Below, one piece after another: positions 8,866 through 17,816 of a stretch of 64,000 nt of DNA (positions are counted from its first letter, which is position 1; the number at the start of each line of letters is the position of its first letter). The position numbers and the translations under genes were made by a program. Under the pieces are notes generated by a model. The model did not search any database, had not been told where the DNA came from, and saw only the letters and a list, made by a program, of their open reading frames with translations. The DNA is from Micromonospora radicis (GTDB lineage: Bacteria; Actinomycetota; Actinomycetes; Mycobacteriales; Micromonosporaceae), in assembly GCF_003583405.1 (NCBI RefSeq), contig NZ_QXEC01000001.1, positions 62,001 to 126,000 on the forward strand, read 5' to 3'.

Positions 8866-9627
8866 TCACGCTCGATCCTGGATCGAGTGGCATCCCGGCG
8901 CCACAATAGCGACTCGATCCGGGATCGAGCACGACCTTGAGTCGACCAGCGCGCGTTGGCGCATCAGTCGGCACTCGGCCGCGCCCACCCGACCGATCCG
9001 CGCGCCGCCGCCCTCGAAAGCCTCGCCTACCCGGTCGAAGTCGCTCTCGTCGGTGTCGACGTCCTGCCAACGCGTCCAGGCCCGGCCGGTGCGGATGCGG
9101 ACAGCCGAGCCCTCCCGCCTGCGCGGTGGGTTCGGCAGTCTGTACTCGGCCAAGTGCAGCGACGTGTTGCGGTGGTGTCCCACCCCCAACAGCAGGACGT
9201 CACCGTCGAGCCGGTACACGGCACCCACGGGCGAGTTCCTGCCCAGCATCTCGTCGAGTCGATGCCCGCTCACGACTGCCTCGGCAGCCGGGCCGACGGC
9301 CGCGAACGACACCTGTGGGTGGTCGCTGCGCCGCGCGCCGGGCCAGGTGCGCACCGTCTCCGCGACCACGCCCATCCACCGGCTCGGCGTCACCGCCGGA
9401 TCGAACCCGGGCAGGTGTGCGCGGATCACCGGCCACCACGACTCCGGCACCGGCGGATGCCGCCAGCCGGCGGGATCGGTGTTGTCCGGGGTGTGCGTCG
9501 CTACCACCAGCGTGCCGTCCGGGCCGAGGGCATCGAGCAGCGCCTGGACCACCGTGACCGGGCCGCCGCAGACCCAGCCGAGTGCCTTGAGTGACGAGTG
9601 CGCCAGCAGCACCGAACCGCGCCGCAC
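8866..9627 (-). CDS. AAC(3)-family aminoglycoside N-acetyltransferase, both ends damaged
   Basis: 253 aa from GTG 9627. The core is typical: VLLAHSSLKALGWVCGGP, LVVATHTPDNTDPAGW, MLGRNSPVGAVYRLDG, LLLGVGHHRNTSLHLAEYR. Members of this family acetylate the 3-amino group of aminoglycosides with acetyl-CoA. Family-like sequence continues in frame upstream of GTG 9627 (about PYTRATLADDLRSLG), but no ATG, GTG or TTG occurs there before a TAG near 9697-9699, so the normal start appears lost. At the C-terminus the expected hydrophobic end after RALVD is replaced by about 25 unrelated residues encoded across two palindromes. It may be a pseudogene or a truncated enzyme. Confidence 0.75.
   Translation of the reverse strand: MRRGSVLLAHSSLKALGWVCGGPVTVVQALLDALGPDGTLVVATHTPDNTDPAGWRHPPVPESWWPVIRAHLPGFDPAVTPSRWMGVVAETVRTWPGARRSDHPQVSFAAVGPAAEAVVSGHRLDEMLGRNSPVGAVYRLDGDVLLLGVGHHRNTSLHLAEYRLPNPPRRREGSAVRIRTGRAWTRWQDVDTDESDFDRVGEAFEGGGARIGRVGAAECRLMRQRALVDSRSCSIPDRVAIVAPGCHSIQDRA
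8871..8929. repeat. Two 17-bp palindromes CTCGATCCnGGATCGAG
   Basis: Near-identical perfect palindromes lie at 8871-8887 (centre T) and 8913-8929 (centre G), 42 bp apart centre to centre, which is about four helical turns. They sit inside the aberrant 3' end of the acetyltransferase gene. They could be paired operators or a small repetitive element. Confidence 0.75.
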
Positions 9628-9720
9628 CCCCAGCGACCTCAGGTCGTCGGCGAGCGTGGCGCGGGTGTACGGCAGGCCGGCGTCGATCGGCCAAGCCTAC
9701 CGGGCCGCCCGCCCCCAGCT

Positions 9721-9775
9721 CGGGTTGATCGAGAGGTGGTGGTCGTGTCGTGACCGGCACCTCTCGATCAACCCG
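9721..9775 (-). terminator. Hairpin after pgi
   Basis: A perfect 18-bp inverted repeat (9721-9738 and 9758-9775) with a 19-nt loop starts 10 bp beyond the pgi stop. It has the position of a rho-independent terminator, although the T-run is missing. Its stem contains TTGATCGAG, loosely related to the palindromes in the acetyltransferase gene. Confidence 0.6.
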
Positions 9776-9784
9776 TCGGGCGGG

Positions 9785-11419
9785 TCAGCGGCGGTGGCGT
9801 TGGGTGCGGTAGCGGCGGATCAGGGCGGCGGTGGAGGAGTCCAGCGTGGTCAGGTCGGGCCGGTCGGCGGTGAGCAGGGGGGCGAGCTGGTTGGCCATCA
9901 CCTTGCCCAGCTCGACGCCCCACTGGTCGAACGGGTTGATGTCCCAGATCACGCCCTCGGTCAGGACGATGTGCTCGTAGAGGGCGATCAGCTGGCCGAG
10001 GGTGGCCGGGGTGAGCCGGTCCGCCACGATCGAGGTGGTGGGGTGGTTGCCGGACATCACCCGGTGCGGGACGAGTTCGGGGGCCGTACCCTCCGCGGCG
10101 ACCTGCTCGGCGGTGCGGCCGAAGGCCAGCGCGGCGGTCTGGGCGAAGAAGTTGGACATGAACAGGTCGTGCATGTCGCCGATGTCGTGGTTGGGCTCGC
10201 TGAACGCGATGAAGTCCGCCGGCACCAGCCGGGTGCCCTGGTGCAGCAGCTGGTAGAAGGCGTGCTGGCCGTTGGTGCCGGGCTCGCCCCAGAAGATCTC
10301 CCCGGTGTCGTACGACACCGGCTGGCCGTCGGTGCGTACCGACTTGCCGTTGCTCTCCATGGTCAGCTGTTGCAGGTACGCCGGGAACCGGTGCAGGTAC
10401 TGCGAGTACGGCAACACCGCGTGGGTCTGTGCGCCGAGGAAGTTGGTGTACCAGACGTTGAGCAGGCCGAGCAGCACCGGCGCGTTGCGGGCCGGGGGAG
10501 CGGTGCGGAAGTGCTCGTCGACGGCGTGGTAACCGGCCAGCAGCTCGTCGAACCCGGCCGGGCCGATGGAGAGCATGACCGACAGGCCCACCGCCGAGGG
10601 CAGCGAGTACCGGCCGCCCACCCAGTCCCAGAAGCCGAACATGTTCGCCGGGTCGATGCCGAAGTCGGCCACCCGCTGCGCGTTGGTGCTGACCGCGACG
10701 AAGTGCCGGGCCACCGCCTCGTCGCCCGCGTCGAGCCCGGCCAGCAGCCAACGGCGGGCCTGGTGGGCGTTGGCCAGAGTCTCCTGGGTGGAGAAGGTCT
10801 TCGACACGATCACGAACAGGGTGCTGGCCGGGTCCAGGTCGGCGGTGGTGTCGTGGATGTCGGTGGGGTCGATGTTGGACACGAAGCGGCAGCTGATGCC
10901 GGCGTCGCGGTACGCCTTGAGCGCCTCGTACGCCATCACCGGTCCGAGGTCGGAGCCGCCGATGCCGATGTTGACCACGGTGCGGATCCGCTCGCCGGTG
11001 TGCCCGCGCCACTGGCCGGCGCGCACCTGGTCGGCGAAGTCGGCCATCCGCTGCCGGACCGCGTGCACGTCGGCCACCACGTCCTGCCCGTCCACGGTCA
11101 GCGTGGCGTCGCGCGGCAGCCGCAGCGCGGTGTGCAGCACGGCCCGGTCCTCGGTGCCGTTGATGTGGGCGCCGGCGAACATCGCGGCGATCCGGTCGGT
11201 GAGCCCGACCCGCTCCGCCAGCGCGGTCAGCAGGGTCAGGGTCTCGTCGGTGACCAGGTTCTTGCTGTAGTCGACGTAGAGATCGGCCACCTCGACGGTC
11301 AACCGCTCGCCCCGGTCGGGATCACCGGCGAACAGGTCCCGCAGGTGCGTCGCGCGGATCTCGTCGGCGTGCTTGCGCAGGGCCTGCCACTCGTCGGTGG
11401 TGGTGACGTCCGCAGCCAT
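9785..11419 (-). CDS. pgi: Glucose-6-phosphate isomerase
   Basis: 544 aa, full length. It interconverts glucose 6-phosphate and fructose 6-phosphate in the cytoplasm. Signatures: [57 protein letters not shown] and the C-terminal [14 protein letters not shown]. The start is ATG 11419 ([12 protein letters not shown]). It faces away from zwf across a 270-bp intergenic region, so the two enzymes that compete for glucose 6-phosphate share a control region. Confidence 0.97.
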   Translation of the reverse strand: MAADVTTTDEWQALRKHADEIRATHLRDLFAGDPDRGERLTVEVADLYVDYSKNLVTDETLTLLTALAERVGLTDRIAAMFAGAHINGTEDRAVLHTALRLPRDATLTVDGQDVVADVHAVRQRMADFADQVRAGQWRGHTGERIRTVVNIGIGGSDLGPVMAYEALKAYRDAGISCRFVSNIDPTDIHDTTADLDPASTLFVIVSKTFSTQETLANAHQARRWLLAGLDAGDEAVARHFVAVSTNAQRVADFGIDPANMFGFWDWVGGRYSLPSAVGLSVMLSIGPAGFDELLAGYHAVDEHFRTAPPARNAPVLLGLLNVWYTNFLGAQTHAVLPYSQYLHRFPAYLQQLTMESNGKSVRTDGQPVSYDTGEIFWGEPGTNGQHAFYQLLHQGTRLVPADFIAFSEPNHDIGDMHDLFMSNFFAQTAALAFGRTAEQVAAEGTAPELVPHRVMSGNHPTTSIVADRLTPATLGQLIALYEHIVLTEGVIWDINPFDQWGVELGKVMANQLAPLLTADRPDLTTLDSSTAALIRRYRTQRHRR

Positions 11420-11536
11420 CGGATCGATCGTCTCCTCGCAGGGTCGGCACGCCGCCGGCATCGGCCGGCCGGCGGGGATGTCACCAGCCTGCCACACGAA
11501 GATCGCCGCGCGAGCCGGACGCGGTGACTGCTCACC

Positions 11537-11617
11537 ATCGGCAGCCGGCCGATCACCGCGGCAGCGGACCGGTCGCCAGAGCAGCCGACTGGTCACCAGA
11601 GCAGCCGACTGGTCACC
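11537..11617. repeat. Degenerate 20-bp tandem repeat between pgi and zwf
   Basis: Four units of 20-21 bp follow one another. The last two (11578-11597 and 11598-11617) are identical, AGAGCAGCCGACTGGTCACC. The earlier two (11537-11557, 11558-11577) share the GCAGC...TC(A/G)CC frame. The array lies about 70 bp upstream of zwf. It could bind a regulator or be a simple minisatellite. Confidence 0.7.
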
Positions 11618-11689
11618 GCGGTGGCCGGTCGGGGCGGCGGCAGTGGGGTCCGGTGCGTCGCCGCGACCGGGACAGGGCAAGGTGGAACC

Positions 11690-13129
11690 ATGACGACCTC
11701 GGTCCCGAGCGCCCCCACCACCGTCCCCGCACGCTCCTCGACCGTCGCACCGGCGCGGCAGACGCTGCTGGTGCTCGGCGCCAGCGGTGACCTGACCGGC
11801 CGGCTGCTGCTGCCCGGCCTGGGGCGGCTGCTGGCCACCGGGGCGGTGCCCGGCCTGCGCCTGATCGGTAGCGGGATGGACGACTGGGACGACGAGCGCT
11901 GGCGCCGCCGGGTGGCCGACTCCTTCGCCTCCGTCGGCGCCGACGGCCCGCACGAGACCGCGGTCCTTCGCGACAGCCGGTACGTGAGCGCGGACGTGAC
12001 CAGCGAGGACGACCTGCGGCGGCTGCTGCGGGACTGCGCCGGACCATTGGTGATCTTCTTCGCCCTGCCGCCGCTGGTGACCGCCCGGTCGGCCGCGGCG
12101 CTGGCCCGCATCGGCGTGCCACCGGGTACCCGGCTGATGTTGGAGAAGCCGTTCGGTGTCGACCGCGTCTCGGCCCGCTCGCTCAACGAACTGCTGGCCA
12201 CTCTCGTACCGGAGGAGCAGGTCCACCGGATCGACCACTTCCTCGGCAAGTCGACGGTGCTGAACCTGCTCGGTCTGCGCTTCGCCAACCGGATCTTCGA
12301 GCCGGTGCTCAACGCCACGCACGTGGCCTGTGTGGACATCGTCTTCGACGAGACCCTGGGGCTGGAGGGCCGGGCCGGCTACTACGACGGGGCCGGCGCC
12401 TTGATCGACATGGTGCAGAGTCATCTGCTGCAGGTGCTCGCCCTGCTCGCGATGGACCCGCCGCCGACGTTGCGGGCGTCGGAGCTGCGTGGCCGTAAGG
12501 CGCAGGTGCTGCGGGCCACCCGGCTGTGGGCCGACGACCCGGTGACGGCCAGTCGACGGGCCCGGTACGCCGCAGGGGAGATCGACGGTCGGCGGCTGCC
12601 GAACTACACCGACGAGCCGGGCGTCGACCCGGCGCGCGGTACCGAGACGCTGGCCGAGTTGGTGTTGACGGTGGACACCTGGCGGTGGGCGGGGGTGCCG
12701 TTCCGGCTGCGCTCGGGCAAGGCGACGGCCGGCGTACGCAAGGAAGCGATCATCACCTTCAAGCAGCCGGCCCGGGTGCCCGACGGGCTGACCGGCTACG
12801 AGCATCCGGACCGGCTGCGGATCGGGTTCGGTCCGGACCGGCTGGGCCTGGACCTCAACATCAACGGTCCGGGTGACCCGTTCGACCTGGACCGGGTCCG
12901 GCTGACCGCCGACTTCGGTCCCGGTGACCTGCCGGCGTACGGCGAGGTGCTGCGGGGGGCCTTCGAGGGGGATCCGACCCTGTCGGTACGCGGCGACGTG
13001 GCCGAGGAGTGCTGGCGCATCGTCGAGCCGGTGCTGGCCGCGTGGCGGGCGGGCGCGGTGCCGTTGCAGGAGTACCCGGCCGGTTCCGCCGGACCGGACG
13101 ACACGCTGCTGGGCCCGGTGCCGGGCTGA
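11690..13129 (+). CDS. zwf: Glucose-6-phosphate dehydrogenase
   Basis: 479 aa, a little shorter than the usual size of about 510 aa. It oxidises glucose 6-phosphate to 6-phosphogluconolactone with NAD(P)+. The Rossmann signature is [17 protein letters not shown] (residues about 27-43); EKPFG and the active-site block [22 protein letters not shown] are intact; the C-terminal domain includes [22 protein letters not shown]. The start is ATG 11690 (MTTSVPSAP). It is not beside tal or opcA as the main actinomycete zwf usually is, so it may be a second copy. It is divergent from pgi. Confidence 0.9.
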   Translation: MTTSVPSAPTTVPARSSTVAPARQTLLVLGASGDLTGRLLLPGLGRLLATGAVPGLRLIGSGMDDWDDERWRRRVADSFASVGADGPHETAVLRDSRYVSADVTSEDDLRRLLRDCAGPLVIFFALPPLVTARSAAALARIGVPPGTRLMLEKPFGVDRVSARSLNELLATLVPEEQVHRIDHFLGKSTVLNLLGLRFANRIFEPVLNATHVACVDIVFDETLGLEGRAGYYDGAGALIDMVQSHLLQVLALLAMDPPPTLRASELRGRKAQVLRATRLWADDPVTASRRARYAAGEIDGRRLPNYTDEPGVDPARGTETLAELVLTVDTWRWAGVPFRLRSGKATAGVRKEAIITFKQPARVPDGLTGYEHPDRLRIGFGPDRLGLDLNINGPGDPFDLDRVRLTADFGPGDLPAYGEVLRGAFEGDPTLSVRGDVAEECWRIVEPVLAAWRAGAVPLQEYPAGSAGPDDTLLGPVPG

Positions 13130-13324
13130 CCCGCGCCCGTGAAACCCCTCACCGCAAGTGATCGGCTGATCTCTCTCAGCTACCTTACAGCTTGCGCTGC
13201 TAGCTTCCGGTGCCGACGGGATCCATCATGGACGGCGTCGATCCCGTTGCGACGCAACGGTTCCGCGTGGATCTTTCACGTTGGTCCCCGGGGTCGCGCC
13301 GGTCCGCTGGCGAGGGAGAAGCTC

Positions 13325-14398
13325 GTGGTGTTCAAGAAGATGCTGGGTGCCTTCGGGGTCGGCGCGCCCAGCGTCGACACGGTCCTGACCAATCCCAGCA
13401 CCCGGCCCGGGATGCTGCTCGGCGGGCAGGTGAACCTGACCGGCGGCAGCTACGACGTGGAACTCGACCACGTCGTGCTGGGCCTGATCACCCGGGTCGA
13501 GGTCGACGGCGCGGAGGCCGACCACGACGCCACCGTCGAGTTCCACCGGGCCACCGTGGCCGGTGGGCTGCGCCTGGCCCCGGGGCAGCAGCTGACCCTG
13601 CCGTTCCAGATCCCGCTGCCCTGGCAGACCCCGGTGACCGACTTCTACGGCCAGCCCCTGCCCGGCATGGCCCTGGGCCTGCGTACCGAGGTGGCCATCC
13701 GGGGCGCGGTCGACAAGGGTGACCTGGATCCGGTGTACGTCCACCCGCTGCCGGTGCAGGAGCGGATCCTCGCGGCGTTCGGCCAGCTGGGCTTCCAGTT
13801 CAAGGGCGCCGACCTGGAGCGTGGGCAGATCGCCGGGGTGCACCAGACCCTGCCGTTCTACCAGGAGATCGAGTACTTCGCCGCGCCGCAGTACGCCCAC
13901 GGGGTCACCGAGGTCGAGCTGACCTTCCTCGCCGACGAGCACGGCGTTGACGTCGTGCTGGAGTTCGACCGGCGTGGTGGGCTCTTCTCCGGTGGCCACG
14001 ACACGTACGGCCGCTACCGGGTATCGCACGCGGACGCCGATCGGCTGGACTGGGTCGCCGAGGTCGACCAGTGGGTCCGTGCGGCGCTGACCCAGTACCA
14101 GACGCTGCACCCCGCCCCCGGCCACGGCCACCCCGGCTATGCCCAGCCCGGCCACGGCCAGCCGGCATACGGCCAGCCGGGTTACGGCCCCGGCTACGGC
14201 CAGCCGGGCGGCTACCCGCCGCCACAGCACAGCTACGGCCACCCGGAGCAGCACGAGCGGCGGGGGCCGGGCATGGGCGCGGTCGCGGCGGGCGTGGTCG
14301 GCGGAGCCGCGCTCGGGATGGCCGGCGGCCTGGTCGCCGGTGAGGTCTTCGACGCCTTCGGCGACGACGAGGGCGACGACGGCGGCGAGGAGGAGTGA
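13325..14398 (+). CDS. spo0M: Spo0M (SpoOM) family sporulation-control protein
   Basis: 357 aa. The arrestin-like Spo0M fold occupies residues 1-250 (VVFKKMLGAFGVGAPSVDTVL; LTGGSYDVELDHVVLGL; ISHADADRLDWV-like end). A low-complexity G/Y/P/Q/H region (about 255-310) follows, then a glycine-zipper segment (VAAGVVGGAALGMAGGLVAGEV) and an acidic tail. Spo0M modulates development in Bacillus; its mechanism in actinomycetes is unclear. The start is GTG 13325 or 13328, with GAGGGAG just upstream; a longer frame from 13139 is not supported. The zipper could associate with membranes or oligomerise. Confidence 0.85.
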   Translation: MVFKKMLGAFGVGAPSVDTVLTNPSTRPGMLLGGQVNLTGGSYDVELDHVVLGLITRVEVDGAEADHDATVEFHRATVAGGLRLAPGQQLTLPFQIPLPWQTPVTDFYGQPLPGMALGLRTEVAIRGAVDKGDLDPVYVHPLPVQERILAAFGQLGFQFKGADLERGQIAGVHQTLPFYQEIEYFAAPQYAHGVTEVELTFLADEHGVDVVLEFDRRGGLFSGGHDTYGRYRVSHADADRLDWVAEVDQWVRAALTQYQTLHPAPGHGHPGYAQPGHGQPAYGQPGYGPGYGQPGGYPPPQHSYGHPEQHERRGPGMGAVAAGVVGGAALGMAGGLVAGEVFDAFGDDEGDDGGEEE

Positions 14399-14472
14399 CC
14401 CCGGCCGCGGCGACCTCACGGTGAGCGGACGGCCCCCGCGCGCGCTTCACGCCCCGGGCGGCACCCGCGCCG

Positions 14473-14512
14473 ACCGCCCGACCACCAGGCTCCCCCCTGG
14501 TGGTCGGGCGGT
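14473..14512. terminator. Bidirectional terminator
   Basis: A perfect 17-bp stem (14473-14489 and 14496-14512) with a 6-nt loop, followed by CTTGT, lies between the converging spo0M and cellulase genes. Confidence 0.85.
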
Positions 14513-14550
14513 CTTGTCGCACCCGGCGGCACCGCCGCCGGGGAGCGCGT

Positions 14551-16008
14551 TCAGCTGGTCGGGAAGTTGTCCGGCGTACGGATGCGCTCGCGCATGAACA
14601 CGCCGGAGGTGGTCAGCACCGAGGTGCCGGTGTAGTTGCCCCCGTTGCAGGTACCGGGGCGCAGCGCGGCGCTGCCCTCGGCCTTGTCGGAGAACGTCCA
14701 GTTCGCGTAGCCGATCTTCAACCGGTCCAGCAGGTCCAGCCACTGGGTGCTGCTGGCCAGGTCGGCCGCGCCGTCACCGGTGTAGTCGACCGTGCCGAAC
14801 TCGGTGACGAACAGCGGCAGCCGGGCGGCGGCGCGTTCGACCTCGGCCCGGTAGTTGTCCCGGTGCGACGCGGCGTAGAAGTGGAACGCGTACATGACGT
14901 TGCTCGCGTTCACCGGGTTGTTGACGATCTCGGTGTGGTTGGCGCCCTCCGAGACGCCCAGCGAGGACCAGGCGCGGGTGCCCACGATGACCACGGCGTC
15001 CGGGTCGTTGGCCCGGATCACCGGGATGACCTGGTCGGCGTAGTTCTTGATGGTCGCCCAGCTCACCCCGTTGGGCTCGTTGGCGATCTCGTAGATCACG
15101 TTGTTCTTCGACGCGTGCCGGGCGGAGACGGCGGCGAAGAAGGTCTTGGCCCGCTCCAGGTTGAACATCGGATCACCCGGCGTGAGCAGATGGAAGTCGA
15201 TCATCGCGTACATGCCGCGCCGGGTGGCCTCGTCGACCAGGTTGTTGACCCGGTGGGTGAACCCGGCGGGGTCGGTCTCGTAGCCCTGTTCCTGGACGTA
15301 CATCGCGATCCGGAACAGGTCCGCCCGCCAGTCGGTGGCGAGGGCGTCGAGCGAGGCCGGGTTGTAGCAGTTGCCGAACCACTGGATGCCGTGCGTGCTC
15401 ATGCCGCGCAGCTGGATCGGCCGGCCGTACTGGTTGCACAGGTTGACCCCGCAGACACGCAGCTGTCCGTTGATGCCGACTGGGGTCTGCGCGCCGGGCG
15501 GTGGCGGCGTGGTCGGGGGGTTCGTCGGCGGTGGTGTGGTCGGCGGTGGTGTGGTCGGCGGGGGCGGGGTGGTGGGCGTGGTCGAACCGGTGCAGACCGT
15601 GCCGTTGAGGGTGAACGAGGTCGGCGACGGGTTGGCGCCGGTGAAGTTGCCGTTGAAGCCGATGTTGGTGCTGGCGCCGGTGGCCAGCGCGCCGTTCCAG
15701 CTCTCGCTGCGCGCGGTGACGGCGCGGCCGCTCTGGCTCCACGTCGCCGACCAGCCCTGGGTGACCCGCTGCCCACCGTCGGGGAAGGAGAACCCGAGGG
15801 TCCAGCCGTTGACCGCGTCGCCCAGGTTGGTGACGGTGACGCTGGCGGTGAACCCGCCGGACCAGCTGTTCGTCGTGTAGCTCACCGAACAGCCGGTCGC
15901 GGCCATCGCGTTGGTGACGGGCAGCGCCGCGAGGGTGCCGAGGGTCAGCGCGCCGATGGTGCCGGCCGCGACCAGCAGGCGCCGCGGGCGGTGCGGTGGA
16001 TGCTTCAT
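14551..16008 (-). CDS. Secreted cellulase: CBM2 plus GH5 endoglucanase
   Basis: 485 aa. A Sec signal peptide (RRLLVAAGTIGALTLGTLAALPVTNAMA) is followed by a family 2 carbohydrate-binding module (about 35-135; NSWSGGFTASVTVTNLG, NGWTLGFSFP, FNGNFTGANPSPTSFTLNG), a Pro/Thr linker (about 136-172) and a GH5 domain. The GH5 acid/base is the Glu in IYEIANEPNG and the nucleophile is the Glu in LPLFVTEFGT. The end ANWTFSDKAEGSAALRPG is typical of bacterial endo-beta-1,4-glucanases. The start is ATG 16008. A CebR-like box lies 65 bp upstream. The expected product acts on cellulose outside the cell. Confidence 0.93.
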   Translation of the reverse strand: MKHPPHRPRRLLVAAGTIGALTLGTLAALPVTNAMAATGCSVSYTTNSWSGGFTASVTVTNLGDAVNGWTLGFSFPDGGQRVTQGWSATWSQSGRAVTARSESWNGALATGASTNIGFNGNFTGANPSPTSFTLNGTVCTGSTTPTTPPPPTTPPPTTPPPTNPPTTPPPPGAQTPVGINGQLRVCGVNLCNQYGRPIQLRGMSTHGIQWFGNCYNPASLDALATDWRADLFRIAMYVQEQGYETDPAGFTHRVNNLVDEATRRGMYAMIDFHLLTPGDPMFNLERAKTFFAAVSARHASKNNVIYEIANEPNGVSWATIKNYADQVIPVIRANDPDAVVIVGTRAWSSLGVSEGANHTEIVNNPVNASNVMYAFHFYAASHRDNYRAEVERAAARLPLFVTEFGTVDYTGDGAADLASSTQWLDLLDRLKIGYANWTFSDKAEGSAALRPGTCNGGNYTGTSVLTTSGVFMRERIRTPDNFPTS

Positions 16009-16071
16009 GTGGACCGTCGCAATCTGGTGTGGTGGTGGGTACGGCAACTCCGACGACATCGGACGGAAGGT

Positions 16072-16085
16072 CGGGAGCGCTCCCA
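16072..16085. promoter_or_regulatory. CebR-type operator upstream of the cellulase gene
   Basis: The perfect palindrome GGGAGCGCTCCC (16073-16084) is followed by A, so it matches the established CebR box TGGGAGCGCTCCCA at 13 of 14 positions. CebR is the cellobiose-responsive LacI-type repressor of cellulase genes in Streptomyces. The site lies 65 bp before the GH5 start codon. Confidence 0.85.
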
Positions 16086-16232
16086 CAGCAGCTTACGGCG
16101 TTGCGAAACGGTCACGCAATATTTCTATCTATCGAAGTGTTGCGCCCGGCCGAACGCCGCGGTCCGCAGCGGTGGAGTGAACGTCGACGCCCCGGAGGGT
16201 GATCTCCGGGGCGTCGGGCGGGCCGGGTCGCG

Positions 16233-16466
16233 TCACGCCTCACCGGCGGCGCGCCGCCGATCGGCCTCGGCGTCGGCGGCCCCGACCGGGGTGGGATCGG
16301 TGTCCCGCCGCGCGCCGGTCAGGTCGACGTCGGCGCCGGCCCGAGCGGCGTCGGCCGCCGCGTCGTCCGCGCCCACCAGTTCGCCGGCTTCCGCACTGTC
16401 GTCGTCGACCAGACTGCCGCCCGCCGCGGTGATCGCGATCGGCGTGTACCTGGGATCGGTCGTCAT
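16233..16466 (-). CDS. Small acidic Ala/Asp-rich protein of unknown function
   Basis: 77 aa, beginning MTTDPRYTPIAITAAGG, then a run rich in Ala, Asp and Glu, without membrane segment or cysteine. The start ATG 16466 is chosen over the longer frame because a very strong GAGGAGGA lies just upstream. It is probably disordered and cytoplasmic. It sits alone between the cellulase and the Pro-rich membrane protein. No family is recognised. Confidence 0.55.
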   Translation of the reverse strand: MTTDPRYTPIAITAAGGSLVDDDSAEAGELVGADDAAADAARAGADVDLTGARRDTDPTPVGAADAEADRRRAAGEA

Positions 16467-16782
16467 CTCGTTCCTCCTCCTCGCCGCTGTCCCCGTGGTA
16501 CCCGCCGCGGCGGTCCGCCACACCGCTGGGAGGCTTCGACGGCGGTGCATGTCGCCACCTGTTGTCCTGTGGCAATCACCACGTCCGGGAAGGTCGGCCT
16601 TGCTCGATTCGTCCGCTCGGTTGTGGCGTATCGCGCCGACTCCACCACTCACCGTGTCGGATCTGGCCACCGGGCCGTCCACGGTGCGGAACCGCGCGGA
16701 CGACGTCGCGGGCCGGATTTGCGCCGCTCACTACCCTGACCCTGATCACCAGTGAACCTCTCGACACTGACAAGGGCCACAC

Positions 16783-17736
16783 ATGAGTGACAACTACCCT
16801 CCGTACGGAGGGCAGCCGGATCCGAACGCCTGGGGTACACCGCCGGGCTCCCCGGTGGGGCAGCCGACACCGCCCGGTGCCCCGCTTCCGCCCGGTTCGC
16901 CGGTCGGTCAACCGCTTCCGCCCGGTTCCCCGGGGAGCTACCCGCCGCCGCAGTTCGGCGCGCCCGCCCCGCCGTCCCCGCCGCAGTTCGGGGCACCCGC
17001 CCCGCCGCCCTTCGGCGCGCCGCCGCAGAAGTCCTCGAAGACCGGGCTGTGGCTCGGCCTTGGTGTCGGTGCCGCGGTGATGGCCGTGCTGGTCGCCTGC
17101 GGCGGCACCATCGGCTACTTCCTGCTGGCCGACGACGACTCGTCGCCCGTCGCCACCGGCCCGAGCAACCCGCCCGTCGAGGGCGACGGCCCGTCGGAGG
17201 CCCCGTCGGAGGCCCCGCCGGCGCAGGAGCAGCCCGACGACAACAACGCCATCACCGCTCGCAACTCCAGCGACATGTCGGCGGTCTGCGACGGCAGCCC
17301 GATCCTGAACGCCGCGTCGTACACCGCGCCCAAGGGCGCCAAGGTCTACACCTTCGCCAACTCCCCGGAGCGCCCGGAGTCCTGGCTGAGCAAGTCGGTC
17401 GGCTTCAACAAGCCGTACTACGCCAAGACCTCGGACTGGGCCTCGGTCGCCGTGGTCGGCTGCCTCGCCTTCGAGGAAGGCAGCGAGGGCGAGCCGCGCA
17501 AGTGCGAGTACAACGACCGGGACGACAAGAAGGTCACCGTCGACTACGTCTCCGCGCGCTACACGCTGACCTTCCACGCCGCCAAGACCGGCGAGAAGAT
17601 CGGCGACGGCGGGCGGATCAACGCTCCGGCGGTGCGCTGCCCGAGCTTCATCTCGTACAACAAGCAGACCATGCGGGCGTACGCCCAGCCGGACAGCGGT
17701 GCCATCGAGTTGGCCCTGGACAAGTTCACCTCCTGA
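16783..17736 (+). CDS. Pro/Gly-rich single-pass membrane protein, unknown function
   Basis: 317 aa. Residues 1-85 are a cytoplasmic Pro/Gly-rich tract with repeated PPGSPVGQP and PQFGAPAPP units. One membrane segment follows (TGLWLGLGVGAAVMAVLVACGGTIGYFLL), then a Ser/Pro/Glu linker and an exported C-terminal domain of about 170 aa with four cysteines (SAVCDGSP, VVGCLAF, PRKCEYND, AVRCPSF) that could form two disulfides. This architecture is common among actinomycete proteins of unknown role. The start is ATG 16783. Confidence 0.8.
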   Translation: MSDNYPPYGGQPDPNAWGTPPGSPVGQPTPPGAPLPPGSPVGQPLPPGSPGSYPPPQFGAPAPPSPPQFGAPAPPPFGAPPQKSSKTGLWLGLGVGAAVMAVLVACGGTIGYFLLADDDSSPVATGPSNPPVEGDGPSEAPSEAPPAQEQPDDNNAITARNSSDMSAVCDGSPILNAASYTAPKGAKVYTFANSPERPESWLSKSVGFNKPYYAKTSDWASVAVVGCLAFEEGSEGEPRKCEYNDRDDKKVTVDYVSARYTLTFHAAKTGEKIGDGGRINAPAVRCPSFISYNKQTMRAYAQPDSGAIELALDKFTS

Positions 17737-17750
17737 ATCCGGATCACGAC

Positions 17751-17780
17751 GGCGGGGCGGGGCGATTGTCCCGCCCCGCC
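17751..17780. terminator. Bidirectional terminator
   Basis: A perfect 11-bp stem (17751-17761 and 17770-17780) with an 8-nt loop lies between the converging Pro-rich membrane protein gene and the haloperoxidase gene. Confidence 0.75.
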
Positions 17781-17816
17781 GCCCTGTCCGCGTCGGCGGC
17801 GGTGGCTGCGTCCGCG

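Noticed and set aside
9785..12805. A 1006-codon extension of pgi
   Set aside because: The extension runs antisense to zwf and has no homology-like pattern. Pgi starts at 11419.
16199..16432. Arg/Pro-rich plus-strand frame opposite the small acidic protein
   Set aside because: It has the composition of an antisense shadow and no ribosome site, whereas the minus-strand frame has a strong one.
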